A DNA stretch of 64,000 bases from Sphingomonas sp. NFR15 (GTDB lineage Bacteria; Pseudomonadota; Alphaproteobacteria; Sphingomonadales; Sphingomonadaceae). Under the pieces are notes generated by a model, which was given only the letters and a program-made list of their open reading frames with translations, was not told the DNA's origin and searched no databases. Of this stretch, positions 1 through 8,002 are shown one piece after another. Position 1 is the stretch's first letter, and every line of letters starts with the position of its first letter. The translations under genes were made by a program, and so were the position numbers. Where the stretch lies: contig NZ_FMWX01000006.1 of the NCBI RefSeq assembly GCF_900103265.1, positions 62,001 to 126,000 of the forward strand, written 5' to 3'.

Positions 1-82
1 GTCCGAAGCATTTCACCGCGCGGGCGCTGAACACACCAGCTTGTTCGGCCCCCGTTAAGCGCGTATTCGCTTGGGCCATCGC

Positions 83-2263
83 ATGGCCAGATCTTCCAAA
101 GCCCGTTCCCGCACGCAAGGCGCGCGGGTGTCCGACAAGCCGCTCTGGCGTCGTCGTCTTATCCTGCTGATCCAGATCGGGTTCGGCATCGCCGCACTGG
201 CGCTCGCCGCGCTGGCGATCACGGTCTACGTGACGCGCGCGCAATTGCCGAGCTTCGAGCAGCTCAAATCCTCGCCCAATGGCCAGATGATCCGCGTCCA
301 TGCCGCCGACGGCACCGTGATCGTGTCGCTCGGGCCGAGCTACGGCGACTGGCTGAGCTACGACCAGATTCCGGCGGTGATGCGCGAAGCGATGATCTCG
401 GTCGAGGATCGCCGGTTCCGGTCGCACCTCGGCGTCGATCCGATCGGCATGGCACGCGCGATCCGCTTGGGCATCGCCAATCGCGGCACCGGGCGGCGTC
501 AGCAAGGCGCATCGACGATCACGCAGCAGGTCGCGCGTACGATCTTCCTTTCCAACAAATATGATCTTGGCCGCAAGATGCGCGAGGGGTTCCTCGCTCT
601 CGCGCTGGAGCGCAAGTTCAGCAAGGACGAGATCCTCGAACTGTATCTCAACAAGGTCTATTTCGGTGGCGGCGCCTACGGCATCGATGCGGCAAGCCGC
701 AAATTCTTCGGCCACGGCGCCGAGCATTTGACGCTGGCCGAGGCCGCGATCATTGCCGGCCTGGTCAAGGCCCCCTCTGTCTATTCGCCGACCGCCGACG
801 AAGCCGCCGCGAAAGACCGCGCCGGTGTCGTCCTCTCGCTGATGGAGGAAACCGGCGCGATCACCCCGCAGCAAGCCGCCGACGCCGACGTGCAGAACGT
901 GACGTTCGCGCCGGAACCCAAACAGAACAGCGTGCGCTACTTCACCGACTGGGCGCTGCCGCAGCTCGCGACGTTGATCGACGAGCCGAGCCGGCCGCTC
1001 GAAGTCTGGACGACGCTCGATCTCGGCATGCAGCGCGCCGCCGATGCGGCGGTGCGCAAGAATGCGCCCGCGGGTGCGCAAGGCGCGCTGGTCGCGATCG
1101 ACCGCGATGGCGCGGTGCGCGCGATGGTCGGCGGCAAGGATTACGTCTCGTCGATCTACAACCGCGCAACACAGGCGGTGCGTCAGCCGGGATCGGCGTT
1201 CAAGCTGTTCGTCTATCTCGCCGCCCTGGAAGCCGGGCACAAGCCCGAGGATTCGATCGTCGATGAGCCGGTGACGATCGACGGATGGAGTCCGCGCAAC
1301 GACTCACGCCGCAACATCGGCGCGACGACGCTCCGCACCGCCTTCGCCTATTCGATCAACACGGTCGCGGCCAAGCTCGGTCAGCAGGTCGGCTTCAGCA
1401 CCGTCGCCGACATGGCGCGGCGTTTCGGCATCACCACGCCGGTCAACACGCATCCCTCGATGGTGCTCGGTACGTCGGAAGTACGGCTGCTCGACCTAAC
1501 GCGTGCGTTCGCGAGTGTCGGCAACAAGGGTGTCGCGGTGACGCCCTACGGCATCACCAAGGTGACGGCGGCGGGGGAGACGATCTACACGCAGCAGATC
1601 GACACCAGCCACGTTCTCGTCGCGCCCTATGTCGCCGCCGAGATGACCGATCTGCTCCAGACCACGGTCAACACCGGCACGGGCAAGGCCGCGCAGATCG
1701 GCCGCCCGGTCGCGGGCAAGACCGGGACGACCACGTCGAGCAAGGACGGCTGGTTCCTCGGCTTCTCGAGCGGCCTCACGACGGGCGTGTGGATGGGCCG
1801 CGACGACGCCAAGCCGATCGCCGGGCTGCACGGCGGCACCGCGCCGGCACGCGCCTTCCATGATTTCATGGCGGTCGCGGTGGCGAACCGCCCGGTCGAG
1901 CAGTTCGAGACGCAGGTGACTTTGCCCGACATGTCGATGGAACCCGACGAGGAAAGCTATTTCGGCGCGCCGGACAATGGCGTCTTCGTCGATGACGACG
2001 GCAATCCGGTGCAGGGTGGGGGTGCCCAACCGCGGCAGAACGATCGGCAACGTGTCGATCCCGATGGCAACCCGATCGACGACGGCATCATCGCGCCCGA
2101 TGGCGACCAGCAGGGCCGGCCCGAGAAGCTTGACCAGCAATGGATGGATCATGTCCTGGGCCGCGACACGCCTGCGCCAAATCGACCGCGCGGCGATCGT
2201 CCAGCCGCCGCACCGCCGCCAGCGCGGCCGGATCGCTATTCGGACTCGCGCCCGAACCAGTGA
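83..2263 (+). CDS. mrcA: Penicillin-binding protein 1A (bifunctional peptidoglycan glycosyltransferase/transpeptidase)
   Basis: Class A PBP of about 726 residues that polymerises lipid II and cross-links the glycan strands at the periplasmic face of the inner membrane. A short basic N-terminus is followed by one membrane anchor (about residues 25-50). The GT51 domain shows the catalytic Glu108-Asp109 pair (SVEDRRF) and the GASTITQQ block. The transpeptidase domain has all three active-site motifs: S371-A-F-K374, S424-I-N426 and K546-T-G. The last 90 or so residues are a Pro/Asp/Arg-rich tail of low complexity. I chose ATG 83 over the TTG at 71 because it is the first ATG and leaves a normal signal-anchor. 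The 3' end overlaps the convergent ygjP-like gene by 28 bp. Family assignment is certain; the symbol is by family resemblance (ponA is equivalent). Confidence 0.93.
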   Translation: MARSSKARSRTQGARVSDKPLWRRRLILLIQIGFGIAALALAALAITVYVTRAQLPSFEQLKSSPNGQMIRVHAADGTVIVSLGPSYGDWLSYDQIPAVMREAMISVEDRRFRSHLGVDPIGMARAIRLGIANRGTGRRQQGASTITQQVARTIFLSNKYDLGRKMREGFLALALERKFSKDEILELYLNKVYFGGGAYGIDAASRKFFGHGAEHLTLAEAAIIAGLVKAPSVYSPTADEAAAKDRAGVVLSLMEETGAITPQQAADADVQNVTFAPEPKQNSVRYFTDWALPQLATLIDEPSRPLEVWTTLDLGMQRAADAAVRKNAPAGAQGALVAIDRDGAVRAMVGGKDYVSSIYNRATQAVRQPGSAFKLFVYLAALEAGHKPEDSIVDEPVTIDGWSPRNDSRRNIGATTLRTAFAYSINTVAAKLGQQVGFSTVADMARRFGITTPVNTHPSMVLGTSEVRLLDLTRAFASVGNKGVAVTPYGITKVTAAGETIYTQQIDTSHVLVAPYVAAEMTDLLQTTVNTGTGKAAQIGRPVAGKTGTTTSSKDGWFLGFSSGLTTGVWMGRDDAKPIAGLHGGTAPARAFHDFMAVAVANRPVEQFETQVTLPDMSMEPDEESYFGAPDNGVFVDDDGNPVQGGGAQPRQNDRQRVDPDGNPIDDGIIAPDGDQQGRPEKLDQQWMDHVLGRDTPAPNRPRGDRPAAAPPPARPDRYSDSRPNQ

Positions 2264-2913
2264 AGGCCCGCGCCATGGGCGCGCAGCCATGCGCGCGATT
2301 CGGCGGGGTCACGCTCATCAAGATTCGCCGCGAGCGCGTGAAACGCCGGGCTGTGATTCATATGGAGCCGGTGCGCAACCTCGTGCGCGACCGTCGAGCG
2401 GCGCACGAACGCCGGCGCGAGGATCAGCCGCCAGCTATAGCGGATCGCCCCGCTCGATGCGCAGCTTCCCCAACGGCCGCGCGGATCGCCGACCGTCACC
2501 CTGCTGACCGACACGCCGGCGCGCGCCGCGCACTCCGCGGTTTCGAGCGACAGCACCCGAAGCGCCTCGCGCCGTAACCATAGCTCGACGCGCCGCGACA
2601 GACTCTCGGTCGGGCCGCCACAGACCAGCCGGTCGCCGATGCGGGTCACCGCACGGGGGCGGGCAGCGTCCCAATCGATCGTCAGCGTCTCATCGCCGAA
2701 CGGCACCAGCGCGCCTGGCGCGAACGGGCGCGGCATTGGTAATCGCGCGCGTTGCGCATCGATCCACGCCTGCTGCCCGGCCGCCCACGCGAGCGCCGCC
2801 TTGACCGGCGCACGTGGCGGCAGCGTGAGCCGGACGCGCCCGCTCGCCGGATCGACCGACAACCGAGGACGGCGCGCGCGCGGATGCCGGACGACCTCGA
2901 ACGGTTCGCTCAC
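2236..2913 (-). CDS. YgjP-type zinc metallopeptidase (DUF45/M48-like)
   Basis: A 225-residue cytosolic protein of the YgjP/DUF45 metal-dependent hydrolase family. It has the family's RWGSC signature and the zinc motif H177-E-V-A-H181, with further histidines just after (MNH, FH). No signal peptide or membrane segment is visible. The start is a GTG that overlaps the stop of the upstream ycgN gene by 4 nt (GTGA), so translation is probably coupled in the order SCO1, ycgN, ygjP. The physiological substrate of this family is not established. The 3' end runs into the end of the convergent PBP1A gene. Confidence 0.85.
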   Translation of the reverse strand: MSEPFEVVRHPRARRPRLSVDPASGRVRLTLPPRAPVKAALAWAAGQQAWIDAQRARLPMPRPFAPGALVPFGDETLTIDWDAARPRAVTRIGDRLVCGGPTESLSRRVELWLRREALRVLSLETAECAARAGVSVSRVTVGDPRGRWGSCASSGAIRYSWRLILAPAFVRRSTVAHEVAHRLHMNHSPAFHALAANLDERDPAESRAWLRAHGAGLHWFGRESE

Positions 2914-3344
2914 AACTCCCGATCGATCACGTGATTTTCGAAATCGCCGGCATCATCCTCGGAGATCGTCCAACCGCGCACGGATTCACCTGCGCGGTGA
3001 ACCGCGTCGCGATCCCCGCTGACCAGATAATGCCACTCCGGCAACGGCTTGCCAGCCGCGCGAAGGCCGTACGCACAGGTCGAGGGCAGCCAGTCGATCG
3101 TGTAGACATTGTCGCGATTGAGCCGAACGCATTCGCTCACATAGGCGTGGCGATGGCGGTAATCCGAACATTGCGCGGTCGCGCGGTCGAGCAGACGGCA
3201 CGACACGTTGGTCGGGAACATCTCGCCGGTCTCTTCATCCTCGAGCTTGTGCAGGCAGCACTTGCCGCAGCCATCGCACAGCGCCTCCCATTGCGCCCGG
3301 TCGAGCTTTTCGAGCGGCGTGTCTTCCCAAAACCGCGTGCTCAT
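2910..3344 (-). CDS. YcgN family cysteine-cluster protein (UPF0260)
   Basis: A protein of 144 residues matching the YcgN/UPF0260 family, whose hallmark is a set of conserved cysteines likely to bind metal. Visible are CDGCGKCC near residue 24, then single cysteines in SCRLLD, QCSDYR, ECVRLN and TCAYGL. The function of the family is unknown. I chose the ATG at 3344 because it overlaps the SCO1 stop in an ATGA and reads MSTRFW. A start three codons upstream is also possible. It is the middle gene of a SCO1-ycgN-ygjP unit in which every junction is a 4-nt overlap, which hints at metal homeostasis, but that is inference. Confidence 0.85.
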   Translation of the reverse strand: MSTRFWEDTPLEKLDRAQWEALCDGCGKCCLHKLEDEETGEMFPTNVSCRLLDRATAQCSDYRHRHAYVSECVRLNRDNVYTIDWLPSTCAYGLRAAGKPLPEWHYLVSGDRDAVHRAGESVRGWTISEDDAGDFENHVIDREL

Positions 3345-3946
3345 CGCACCCACCGTCCGAGCTCGGCGGCGACGTCGCCGGGGGTCTTGTCGACCGGGAT
3401 CAGCGCCAGCGGCTTGTCATTCGGGTCCATCAGATATGCGACACGCGAATGTTGTACCATATAGCCGCCGCCGGGCGCGGGTGGCTGCTTTTCGTAGAAG
3501 ACCGCATACTCCTTGGCGATCGCCGCGATGGCGGCCGGCGAGCCGGTCAGCCCCACCATGCGCGCGTGGAACGCAGCAACGAACGGCCTGAGCACCGCCG
3601 GCGTATCACGTTCGGGATCGACCGTGACGAACACCGGCACCACCTTGGCACCGCGCGCGGCATCCTTCGCCTCGAACGCGCGCAAGCCTTGCCCGAGCGT
3701 CTGCATATCGGTCGGGCAGACATCGGGGCAGAATGTATAGCCGAAATACATCACACGGTATTTGCCGGCGAAGCTCGTGTCGGTGACGCTCCTGCCATCC
3801 TGATCGGTCAGGCGAAAGGCTCCGCCGATCTTCGCGCCGGCCAGCGGCGGTGGGGCGGTATCGACCGGTTTGGAACAGGCAACCGGGGCAGCCGCCACCA
3901 GCAGGGCGACCAGCGACGCGACCGGTACGCGGACAATCTCATTCAT
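3341..3946 (-). CDS. SCO1/SenC copper chaperone
   Basis: A 201-residue thioredoxin-fold protein of the SCO1/SenC/PrrC family, which delivers copper to the CuA site of cytochrome c oxidase or acts as a periplasmic thiol reductase. The copper ligands are present: C73-P-D-V-C77 in the FCPDVCPTD motif, and the distal H166 in VQHSRV. The N-terminus is hydrophobic and ends at Cys24. It may be lipid-modified, although the box (PVAC) is not ideal. The reading frame stays open upstream to about 4267, but the ATG at 3946 gives a proper export signal. Its promoter must lie in the 73-bp gap shared with the divergent ankyrin-repeat gene. Confidence 0.9.
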   Translation of the reverse strand: MNEIVRVPVASLVALLVAAAPVACSKPVDTAPPPLAGAKIGGAFRLTDQDGRSVTDTSFAGKYRVMYFGYTFCPDVCPTDMQTLGQGLRAFEAKDAARGAKVVPVFVTVDPERDTPAVLRPFVAAFHARMVGLTGSPAAIAAIAKEYAVFYEKQPPAPGGGYMVQHSRVAYLMDPNDKPLALIPVDKTPGDVAAELGRWVR

Positions 3947-4019
3947 GGTGCGCGCAGCATTGATCTGATAGCGGCAAAGGCGCAAGTCTGACCATGCAGG
4001 CAAGAGGTCGAATCCATCC

Positions 4020-4628
4020 ATGAAAGCACGTATTGCCGGACTGTCGCTGTTCGCCGTGGCGCTCGCGCTCCCGCTGACCCCCGCCGCGGCGCAACTCGGC
4101 CAGTCGGCGGGATATAAATTCCTCCAGGCGATCCGCGAGTCGAAGAACGACGAAGTCATCGCGACGTTGTCCAAACCGGGTTCGACGATCGTCAACACGC
4201 GCGATTTCAACACCGGCGAGGGCGCGATCCACATCGTCACCAAGCGCGGCGACATTGCGTATCTCAACTACCTGCTCGCCAATCAGGCCGATCCCAATCT
4301 GCGCGACAACAAGGGCGAAACGGCAATGCTGATCGCAGCCGGCAACGGTCGCACCGACATCCTCGAGATTCTCAAAAAAGCCGGCGCCAACGTCAATCTC
4401 GCCAATAATAGCGGCGAGACTCCACTGATCCGTGCGGTGCAGCATCGTGATCTCGCGACGGTTCGCACCTTGCTGGCGGAGAAGGCCGATCCCGATCAGG
4501 CCGATGTGATCGCCGGCATGTCTGCGCGGGACTATGCGCATCAGGACACGCGTTCCCCAGCCATAGCCAAGTTGATCGACGAGACACCCAAAGCCGCCAA
4601 ACGCGCCGTATCCGGGCCGCGGCTGTAG
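4020..4628 (+). CDS. Exported ankyrin-repeat protein
   Basis: A 202-residue protein with a clean Sec signal peptide (cleavage likely after the AAA-Q region near residue 25), so it acts in the periplasm. Four or so ankyrin repeats run from about residue 60 to 180, recognisable from the GEGAIHIVTKRGD, GETAMLIAAGNGR and GETPLIRAVQHRD repeat starts and the ADPNLRDN and GANVNLANN turns. Ankyrin proteins mediate protein-protein contacts; the partner cannot be told from sequence. It is the only rightward gene between ygjP and the proposed origin, apart from PBP1A at the very start of the window. An AAGAGG stretch about 12 nt before the ATG may serve as ribosome binding site. Confidence 0.88.
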   Translation: MKARIAGLSLFAVALALPLTPAAAQLGQSAGYKFLQAIRESKNDEVIATLSKPGSTIVNTRDFNTGEGAIHIVTKRGDIAYLNYLLANQADPNLRDNKGETAMLIAAGNGRTDILEILKKAGANVNLANNSGETPLIRAVQHRDLATVRTLLAEKADPDQADVIAGMSARDYAHQDTRSPAIAKLIDETPKAAKRAVSGPRL

Positions 4629-4675
4629 TTCGCCACTCTTGTGGATGGCTTCCTCGCTCCTGAACGAAGCATGGC

Positions 4676-5161
4676 TCAAAACGCGCCGTCGGCCTCGGGG
4701 TCGAGCGCCGTGGTCAGCCGGCGCGCGGCGCGGCGGGCGAAGGCGAGGGTTATCCGTTTGCGTGCGGGTGCCGGAAGCGGATGGGTGTACGCCTCACGCG
4801 TGATGACGGCATCATAGCGATCCGCGACGATGATTCCGGTACGCCCAGGAAGGAACGCCGCGCCGTTCAGCGGTGAGATGTCGAATCCCGCTGGCACCGC
4901 CCAGAAATAGCGGTCGCAACAGCCGAGATAATCGGTCCACTTCGAATCCCCGAGCAGGTCCGCGCGCGAAACCTTGATCTCGACGATAACGACGTTTCCC
5001 CGTGCGTCGAGCGCCATCAAATCGGCGCGCCGCCCCCCTTCGAGCGGAACCTCGCCAATGGCGATCAGATCGTGGCGAAGCAGCATCCGAACCGTGCCAC
5101 GCGCCACCTCAGCGGCGCATAGCGAATCGTGGGCGGTGACGGGATCGGGAATGGCGAGCAT
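4676..5161 (-). CDS. mmcB: MmcB family DNA repair protein (PD-(D/E)XK fold)
   Basis: A 161-residue protein resembling MmcB, a LexA-regulated DNA repair factor first described in Caulobacter as affecting mitomycin C tolerance. It has a PD-(D/E)XK nuclease-type core: D47 in RADLMAL, then E61-I-K63 in VVIVEIKVS, followed by the strongly conserved KWTDYLGCCDRYFWAVP region. Whether it cuts DNA or only binds it is not settled. A perfect SOS box lies 13 bp upstream of the ATG, which strongly supports both the start codon and damage induction. The gene stands alone between the ankyrin-repeat gene and the cell-wall hydrolase gene. Confidence 0.85.
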   Translation of the reverse strand: MLAIPDPVTAHDSLCAAEVARGTVRMLLRHDLIAIGEVPLEGGRRADLMALDARGNVVIVEIKVSRADLLGDSKWTDYLGCCDRYFWAVPAGFDISPLNGAAFLPGRTGIIVADRYDAVITREAYTHPLPAPARKRITLAFARRAARRLTTALDPEADGAF

Positions 5162-5173
5162 CTCCCGATCCTA

Positions 5174-5188
5174 GAACATTTCACGAAC
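5174..5188 (-). promoter_or_regulatory. LexA (SOS) operator of mmcB
   Basis: On the minus strand the sequence reads GTTC, seven bases, GTTC. This is the direct-repeat SOS box used by alphaproteobacterial LexA (GTTC-N7-GTTC). It ends 13 bp before the mmcB start codon, a position where LexA would block transcription. The match is perfect in all eight conserved positions and sits in a non-coding gap. Confidence 0.85.
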
Positions 5189-5219
5189 GCGTCAAACCGG
5201 CAGGGACCGGTTCACCGCC

Positions 5220-5858
5220 TCAACGATAGAAGATGTGGTTACCGATCGAGGCGACCTGCGTGCGATTGAAGTTCGCGTTGACGCGGCGCGCGTGGAAGAA
5301 CAGCGCCTTCGAAGCGGGGCTGTCCCAAGCGTCGGCGAGCGCGACACGGGCGACCGCGAGCGCGGTGCGATAATTGCGGTTCGCGTTGATTTCGGGAACG
5401 TGGCCGCCGCGCACGAACGAGAACTGGCCGGGCTGGGTGACGACCGAGCAGATCGAGCCCGGAAAACGGCCGGACTTGCTGCGGTTGATGATGACTTCGG
5501 CGACGGCGAGCTGTCCGCTCAGCGGCTCGCCCTTGGACTCGAAATAGATCGCGCCGGCAAGGCACTGAAGATCGTCGCTGCGCGCATCATCGTCGGACTG
5601 GGCCGCGACTGCGTCGGCAAGCGAGGCGTAGGAAGTGGTGGGCTTTTCCGAAGACGGGGCGGGATCGGCAGGATCGACCGCGGGCGTCTGGCTATCGGAA
5701 GGGGTCTGGGTAACCGCGACTGCCGGAACCATCGAGGTCGGCTGTGCGTTGATAGGCTGGTTGATTTGGAGAGCGAAGCCAGGTGTGCTGGCCCCGGCGA
5801 GTCCGGTGATGCTGGCAAAAATCGCCGCGATGGTTGCGGCACGGTGAAGAAGCGACAT
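5220..5858 (-). CDS. Cell wall hydrolase, SleB/CwlJ (Hydrolase_2) type
   Basis: A 212-residue exported protein: a signal peptide (about residues 1-25), a low-complexity Pro/Thr/Asp/Ser linker to about residue 90, and a C-terminal Hydrolase_2 domain. The domain is recognised by CLAGAIYFESKGEP, VAEVIINR, SICSVV-PGQFSF and the closing NHIFYR. The Glu in YFESKGEP is the presumed catalytic residue of these peptidoglycan lytic enzymes. I chose ATG 5858 rather than 5924 because it puts the signal peptide at the N-terminus. In a non-sporulating bacterium the role is likely cell-wall remodelling rather than germination. Confidence 0.87.
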   Translation of the reverse strand: MSLLHRAATIAAIFASITGLAGASTPGFALQINQPINAQPTSMVPAVAVTQTPSDSQTPAVDPADPAPSSEKPTTSYASLADAVAAQSDDDARSDDLQCLAGAIYFESKGEPLSGQLAVAEVIINRSKSGRFPGSICSVVTQPGQFSFVRGGHVPEINANRNYRTALAVARVALADAWDSPASKALFFHARRVNANFNRTQVASIGNHIFYR

Positions 5859-6013
5859 TAAACCGACAAATATGCGGTGGTGCGCGCAAAAGATCGCCTC
5901 AAACGACGCAATCTTCCCGGACATCCCCCGACTGCGTAATCAACCCGGATCGCACCCGTGCTGACACAACGCCAAAACTGATGCTCGCCCTATCCCGGCA
6001 ATGGTCCCGATCG

Positions 6014-6355
6014 TCAATGTTGCGCGATCGTTTCTGCGGCGAATCGTTGCGCAGACGGGATGTCGAGATCGATTACCCATAGGTCCGGGTCACGCGCACG
6101 TCGGCGTTGCCAATAGGATGTCACCTCGTCGGGCAACGCCGTATCAGGCGGTCCTGCGGACACCAGCGCTATCCGGCCGTCCAAATCGCGGCCTTGTTCT
6201 AGCATCCCGGAGAACCTGCCCTTGTCGTTCAGGATCAGCAGGATGCTGCCTGCCTGGGAATCGCCTTTCGCCAACACCATCGCCATGCCGCCGGCATCGT
6301 TGGCGCGCCGCAGCAAAGCCGACACGAGCAGATCGATCGGCAGCCGATCGTTCAC
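6014..6355 (-). CDS. DUF1491 family protein
   Basis: A small cytosolic protein of 113 residues that I recognise as DUF1491, a family largely confined to alphaproteobacteria and of unknown function. Conserved-looking elements are LVSALLRRANDAGGMAMVLAKGD near the start and the DPDLWVIDLD segment near the C-terminus. The GTG start overlaps the stop of the upstream thioesterase gene by 4 nt (GTGA), so the two are probably translated together. It is the last gene of the run ptsN, thioesterase, DUF1491. Confidence 0.8.
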   Translation of the reverse strand: MNDRLPIDLLVSALLRRANDAGGMAMVLAKGDSQAGSILLILNDKGRFSGMLEQGRDLDGRIALVSAGPPDTALPDEVTSYWQRRRARDPDLWVIDLDIPSAQRFAAETIAQH

Positions 6356-6819
6356 GCGACCCGATATCCGGGCAAACCCGCCAGCGCGATGCGCGAGCGC
6401 ATGAACGTGCCGGTGCCGCGCGCGGCCTCTTCGCCCGATTCATCGATTAGCCGCGCTTCGGCGACGAACACGCGACGCTGTCCGCTGATCCAGCGCCCTT
6501 CGGCGACCACCGGGCCGCTTCGCAGCGGCTTGGTGAGCAACAGGTTGAATGCGGTCGTGAGGAGGAAGCGGTCCGAGACAAGGCTGTTGGCCGCATAGAA
6601 AGCGGCATCGTCGAGCATCTTGAAGTAGCTCGTGCCGTGCGCCGCGCCCCCGGCATGGAAATAGCGCTCGTCGATATCGAAGTGGATGCGCGCGATGCCC
6701 GGCTCGGGAATCTCGAGCCGGGATTCGAACAGCCGGTTGATCGGCGCCGCCGCATACAGGTTCTCCAACGCACGGAAATGCGCTGCTTCCCCGGCGGTGG
6801 CGGGATCAGGCGGCGTCAC
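6352..6819 (-). CDS. PaaI-type hotdog-fold thioesterase
   Basis: A 155-residue hotdog-fold protein of the PaaI thioesterase group, expected to hydrolyse an acyl-CoA. The core motif H61-G-T-S followed by FKMLDDAAFYAAN is the helix-loop that carries the catalytic acid in this family. The first in-frame start that gives a plausible N-terminus is GTG 6819 (reading TPPDPAT), which overlaps the ptsN 3' end by 14 bp. An alternative downstream start cannot be excluded. The acyl substrate is unknown. Confidence 0.82.
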   Translation of the reverse strand: MTPPDPATAGEAAHFRALENLYAAAPINRLFESRLEIPEPGIARIHFDIDERYFHAGGAAHGTSYFKMLDDAAFYAANSLVSDRFLLTTAFNLLLTKPLRSGPVVAEGRWISGQRRVFVAEARLIDESGEEAARGTGTFMRSRIALAGLPGYRVA

Positions 6820-7273
6820 GCGCCTCGCCGGTGCTGAACAGCGCATAAAGCGCATCGGGCGACCCTGCGCCGCGCAATTTCGCCACAAAGGCGCGGTCGC
6901 GCAGGCTCCGCGACACCAGCGCCAGCGCCTTGAGGTGCGCCGCGCCGGCGTCCGGTGGCGACAGCAAGGTGAAAACGATATCGACCGGCAGATCGTCGAC
7001 CGCCTTGAAATCGATCGGTTGCGCAAGCCGCGCGAACACGCCGACGACATGCGCCAGCCCGTCGATCCGCCCGTGCGGCGTGGCAACGCCGCCGCCGAAG
7101 CCGGTACTGCCGAGCTTCTCACGCGCGACCAGGGCATTCGCGACATCGGCGGGATTCAGGCCATAGGCGGACGCCGCAATCGCGCCGATCTGCTGAAACA
7201 GGGGCTTCTTGGCGCTGGCGGCGAGATTCGCCACCACCGCGCCGGGCAAGAGCAGATCGCTAAACTCGGTCAT
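6806..7273 (-). CDS. ptsN: PTS IIA-like nitrogen-regulatory protein PtsN
   Basis: A 155-residue EIIA-Ntr protein, the terminal phosphoacceptor of the nitrogen PTS relay, which adjusts potassium and nitrogen metabolism rather than sugar uptake. The phosphorylated histidine is H67 in GGGVATPHGRI. The rest of the fold matches: DVANALVAREKLGSTG before it and the DIVFTLLSP strand after it. It lies directly downstream of the hibernation factor gene hpf, as in the classic rpoN-hpf-ptsN cluster, but rpoN is not upstream here. A strong hairpin separates it from hpf. Confidence 0.93.
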   Translation of the reverse strand: MTEFSDLLLPGAVVANLAASAKKPLFQQIGAIAASAYGLNPADVANALVAREKLGSTGFGGGVATPHGRIDGLAHVVGVFARLAQPIDFKAVDDLPVDIVFTLLSPPDAGAAHLKALALVSRSLRDRAFVAKLRGAGSPDALYALFSTGEARDAA

Positions 7274-7303
7274 CAGTTTCCTCGGCCGTTCACCGGCGCT
7301 TCT

Positions 7304-7339
7304 CCGCCGGCGCGCATAGACCGGATTGCGCGCCGGCGG
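7304..7339 (-). terminator. Perfect 12-bp inverted repeat between hpf and ptsN
   Basis: Arms at 7304-7315 and 7328-7339 are exact reverse complements of each other, and the spacer is 12 nt. The arms are entirely G and C, so the RNA hairpin would be very stable. There is no U-run, so this may be a Rho-assisted terminator, an attenuator or an mRNA-stabilising barrier between the two genes. Confidence 0.55.
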
Positions 7340-7344
7340 AAGCG

Positions 7345-7947
7345 TCAGGCCACTCCGTTGGTGGCCCGATGCGGCTCGACCCAGCCGATCGTGCCGTCAC
7401 CACGGCGATAGACCATGTTGTAGGCGCCCGAGCCGACATTGCGGAACAACAAGGCGGTGGTGTTGCGCAGATCGAGCATCATCACCGCATCCGAAACGGT
7501 GGCGTCGGGCACGTCGACGCGCGTTTCCGCGATGATCGGCGGGAAATCCTGCTCGATCTCTTCCTCGGCGGTTTCCTGGAAGACGGTGTAGCCGGCGTTG
7601 TCGGTAACGGTGCCATCATCGGCGATCGTCGCCCCGCCGGCGGGCACGGCGCTACGATCCTTGAGGCGGCGCATGTAGCGGCGGAGCTGCTTCTCGATCT
7701 TGTCGGCGGCGCCATCGAACGCGACATGGGCTTCCATACCGCTATTGTTCGCCTTGAGCACCAGCCCCTGCATGACGTGCGCGACGATATCGCAGGTGAA
7801 CGCCTCGTGCGGGCCGCGGCCGAAGGTCACTTGCGCGGAAATCGCACGCGCGAAGTATTTCGTGGCGATAGCCTGAAGGCGTTCGTCGACATGGACCTTG
7901 ATCGCCTCGCCTGTCTCGACCTGATGGCCGGAGACTCGGATATCCAT
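7345..7947 (-). CDS. hpf: Ribosome hibernation promoting factor, long form
   Basis: A 200-residue long-form HPF. The N-terminal RaiA/HPF domain (about residues 1-100) starts DIRVSGHQVE and contains the QLRRYMRRLKDR tail. The C-terminal dimerisation domain (about residues 145-195) contains VSDAVMMLDL and FRNVGSGAYNMVYRR. Long HPF binds 70S ribosomes and pairs them into inactive 100S dimers in stationary phase. Two ATGs are close together. The AAGGAG at 7955-7960 is only 1 nt from ATG 7953 but 7 nt from ATG 7947, so 7947 is the likely start. It precedes ptsN. Confidence 0.93.
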   Translation of the reverse strand: MDIRVSGHQVETGEAIKVHVDERLQAIATKYFARAISAQVTFGRGPHEAFTCDIVAHVMQGLVLKANNSGMEAHVAFDGAADKIEKQLRRYMRRLKDRSAVPAGGATIADDGTVTDNAGYTVFQETAEEEIEQDFPPIIAETRVDVPDATVSDAVMMLDLRNTTALLFRNVGSGAYNMVYRRGDGTIGWVEPHRATNGVA

Positions 7948-8002
7948 GCGCATTCTCCTTTTTCAACGCGGCCGGACAGGCTGAACCGTCCGTCCGCTAT
8001 CG

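Noticed and set aside
2926..2935. The palindrome ATCACGTGAT, which contains CACGTG
   Set aside because: Its flanks do not match the ParB site; it lies inside the ycgN gene and is a short chance palindrome.
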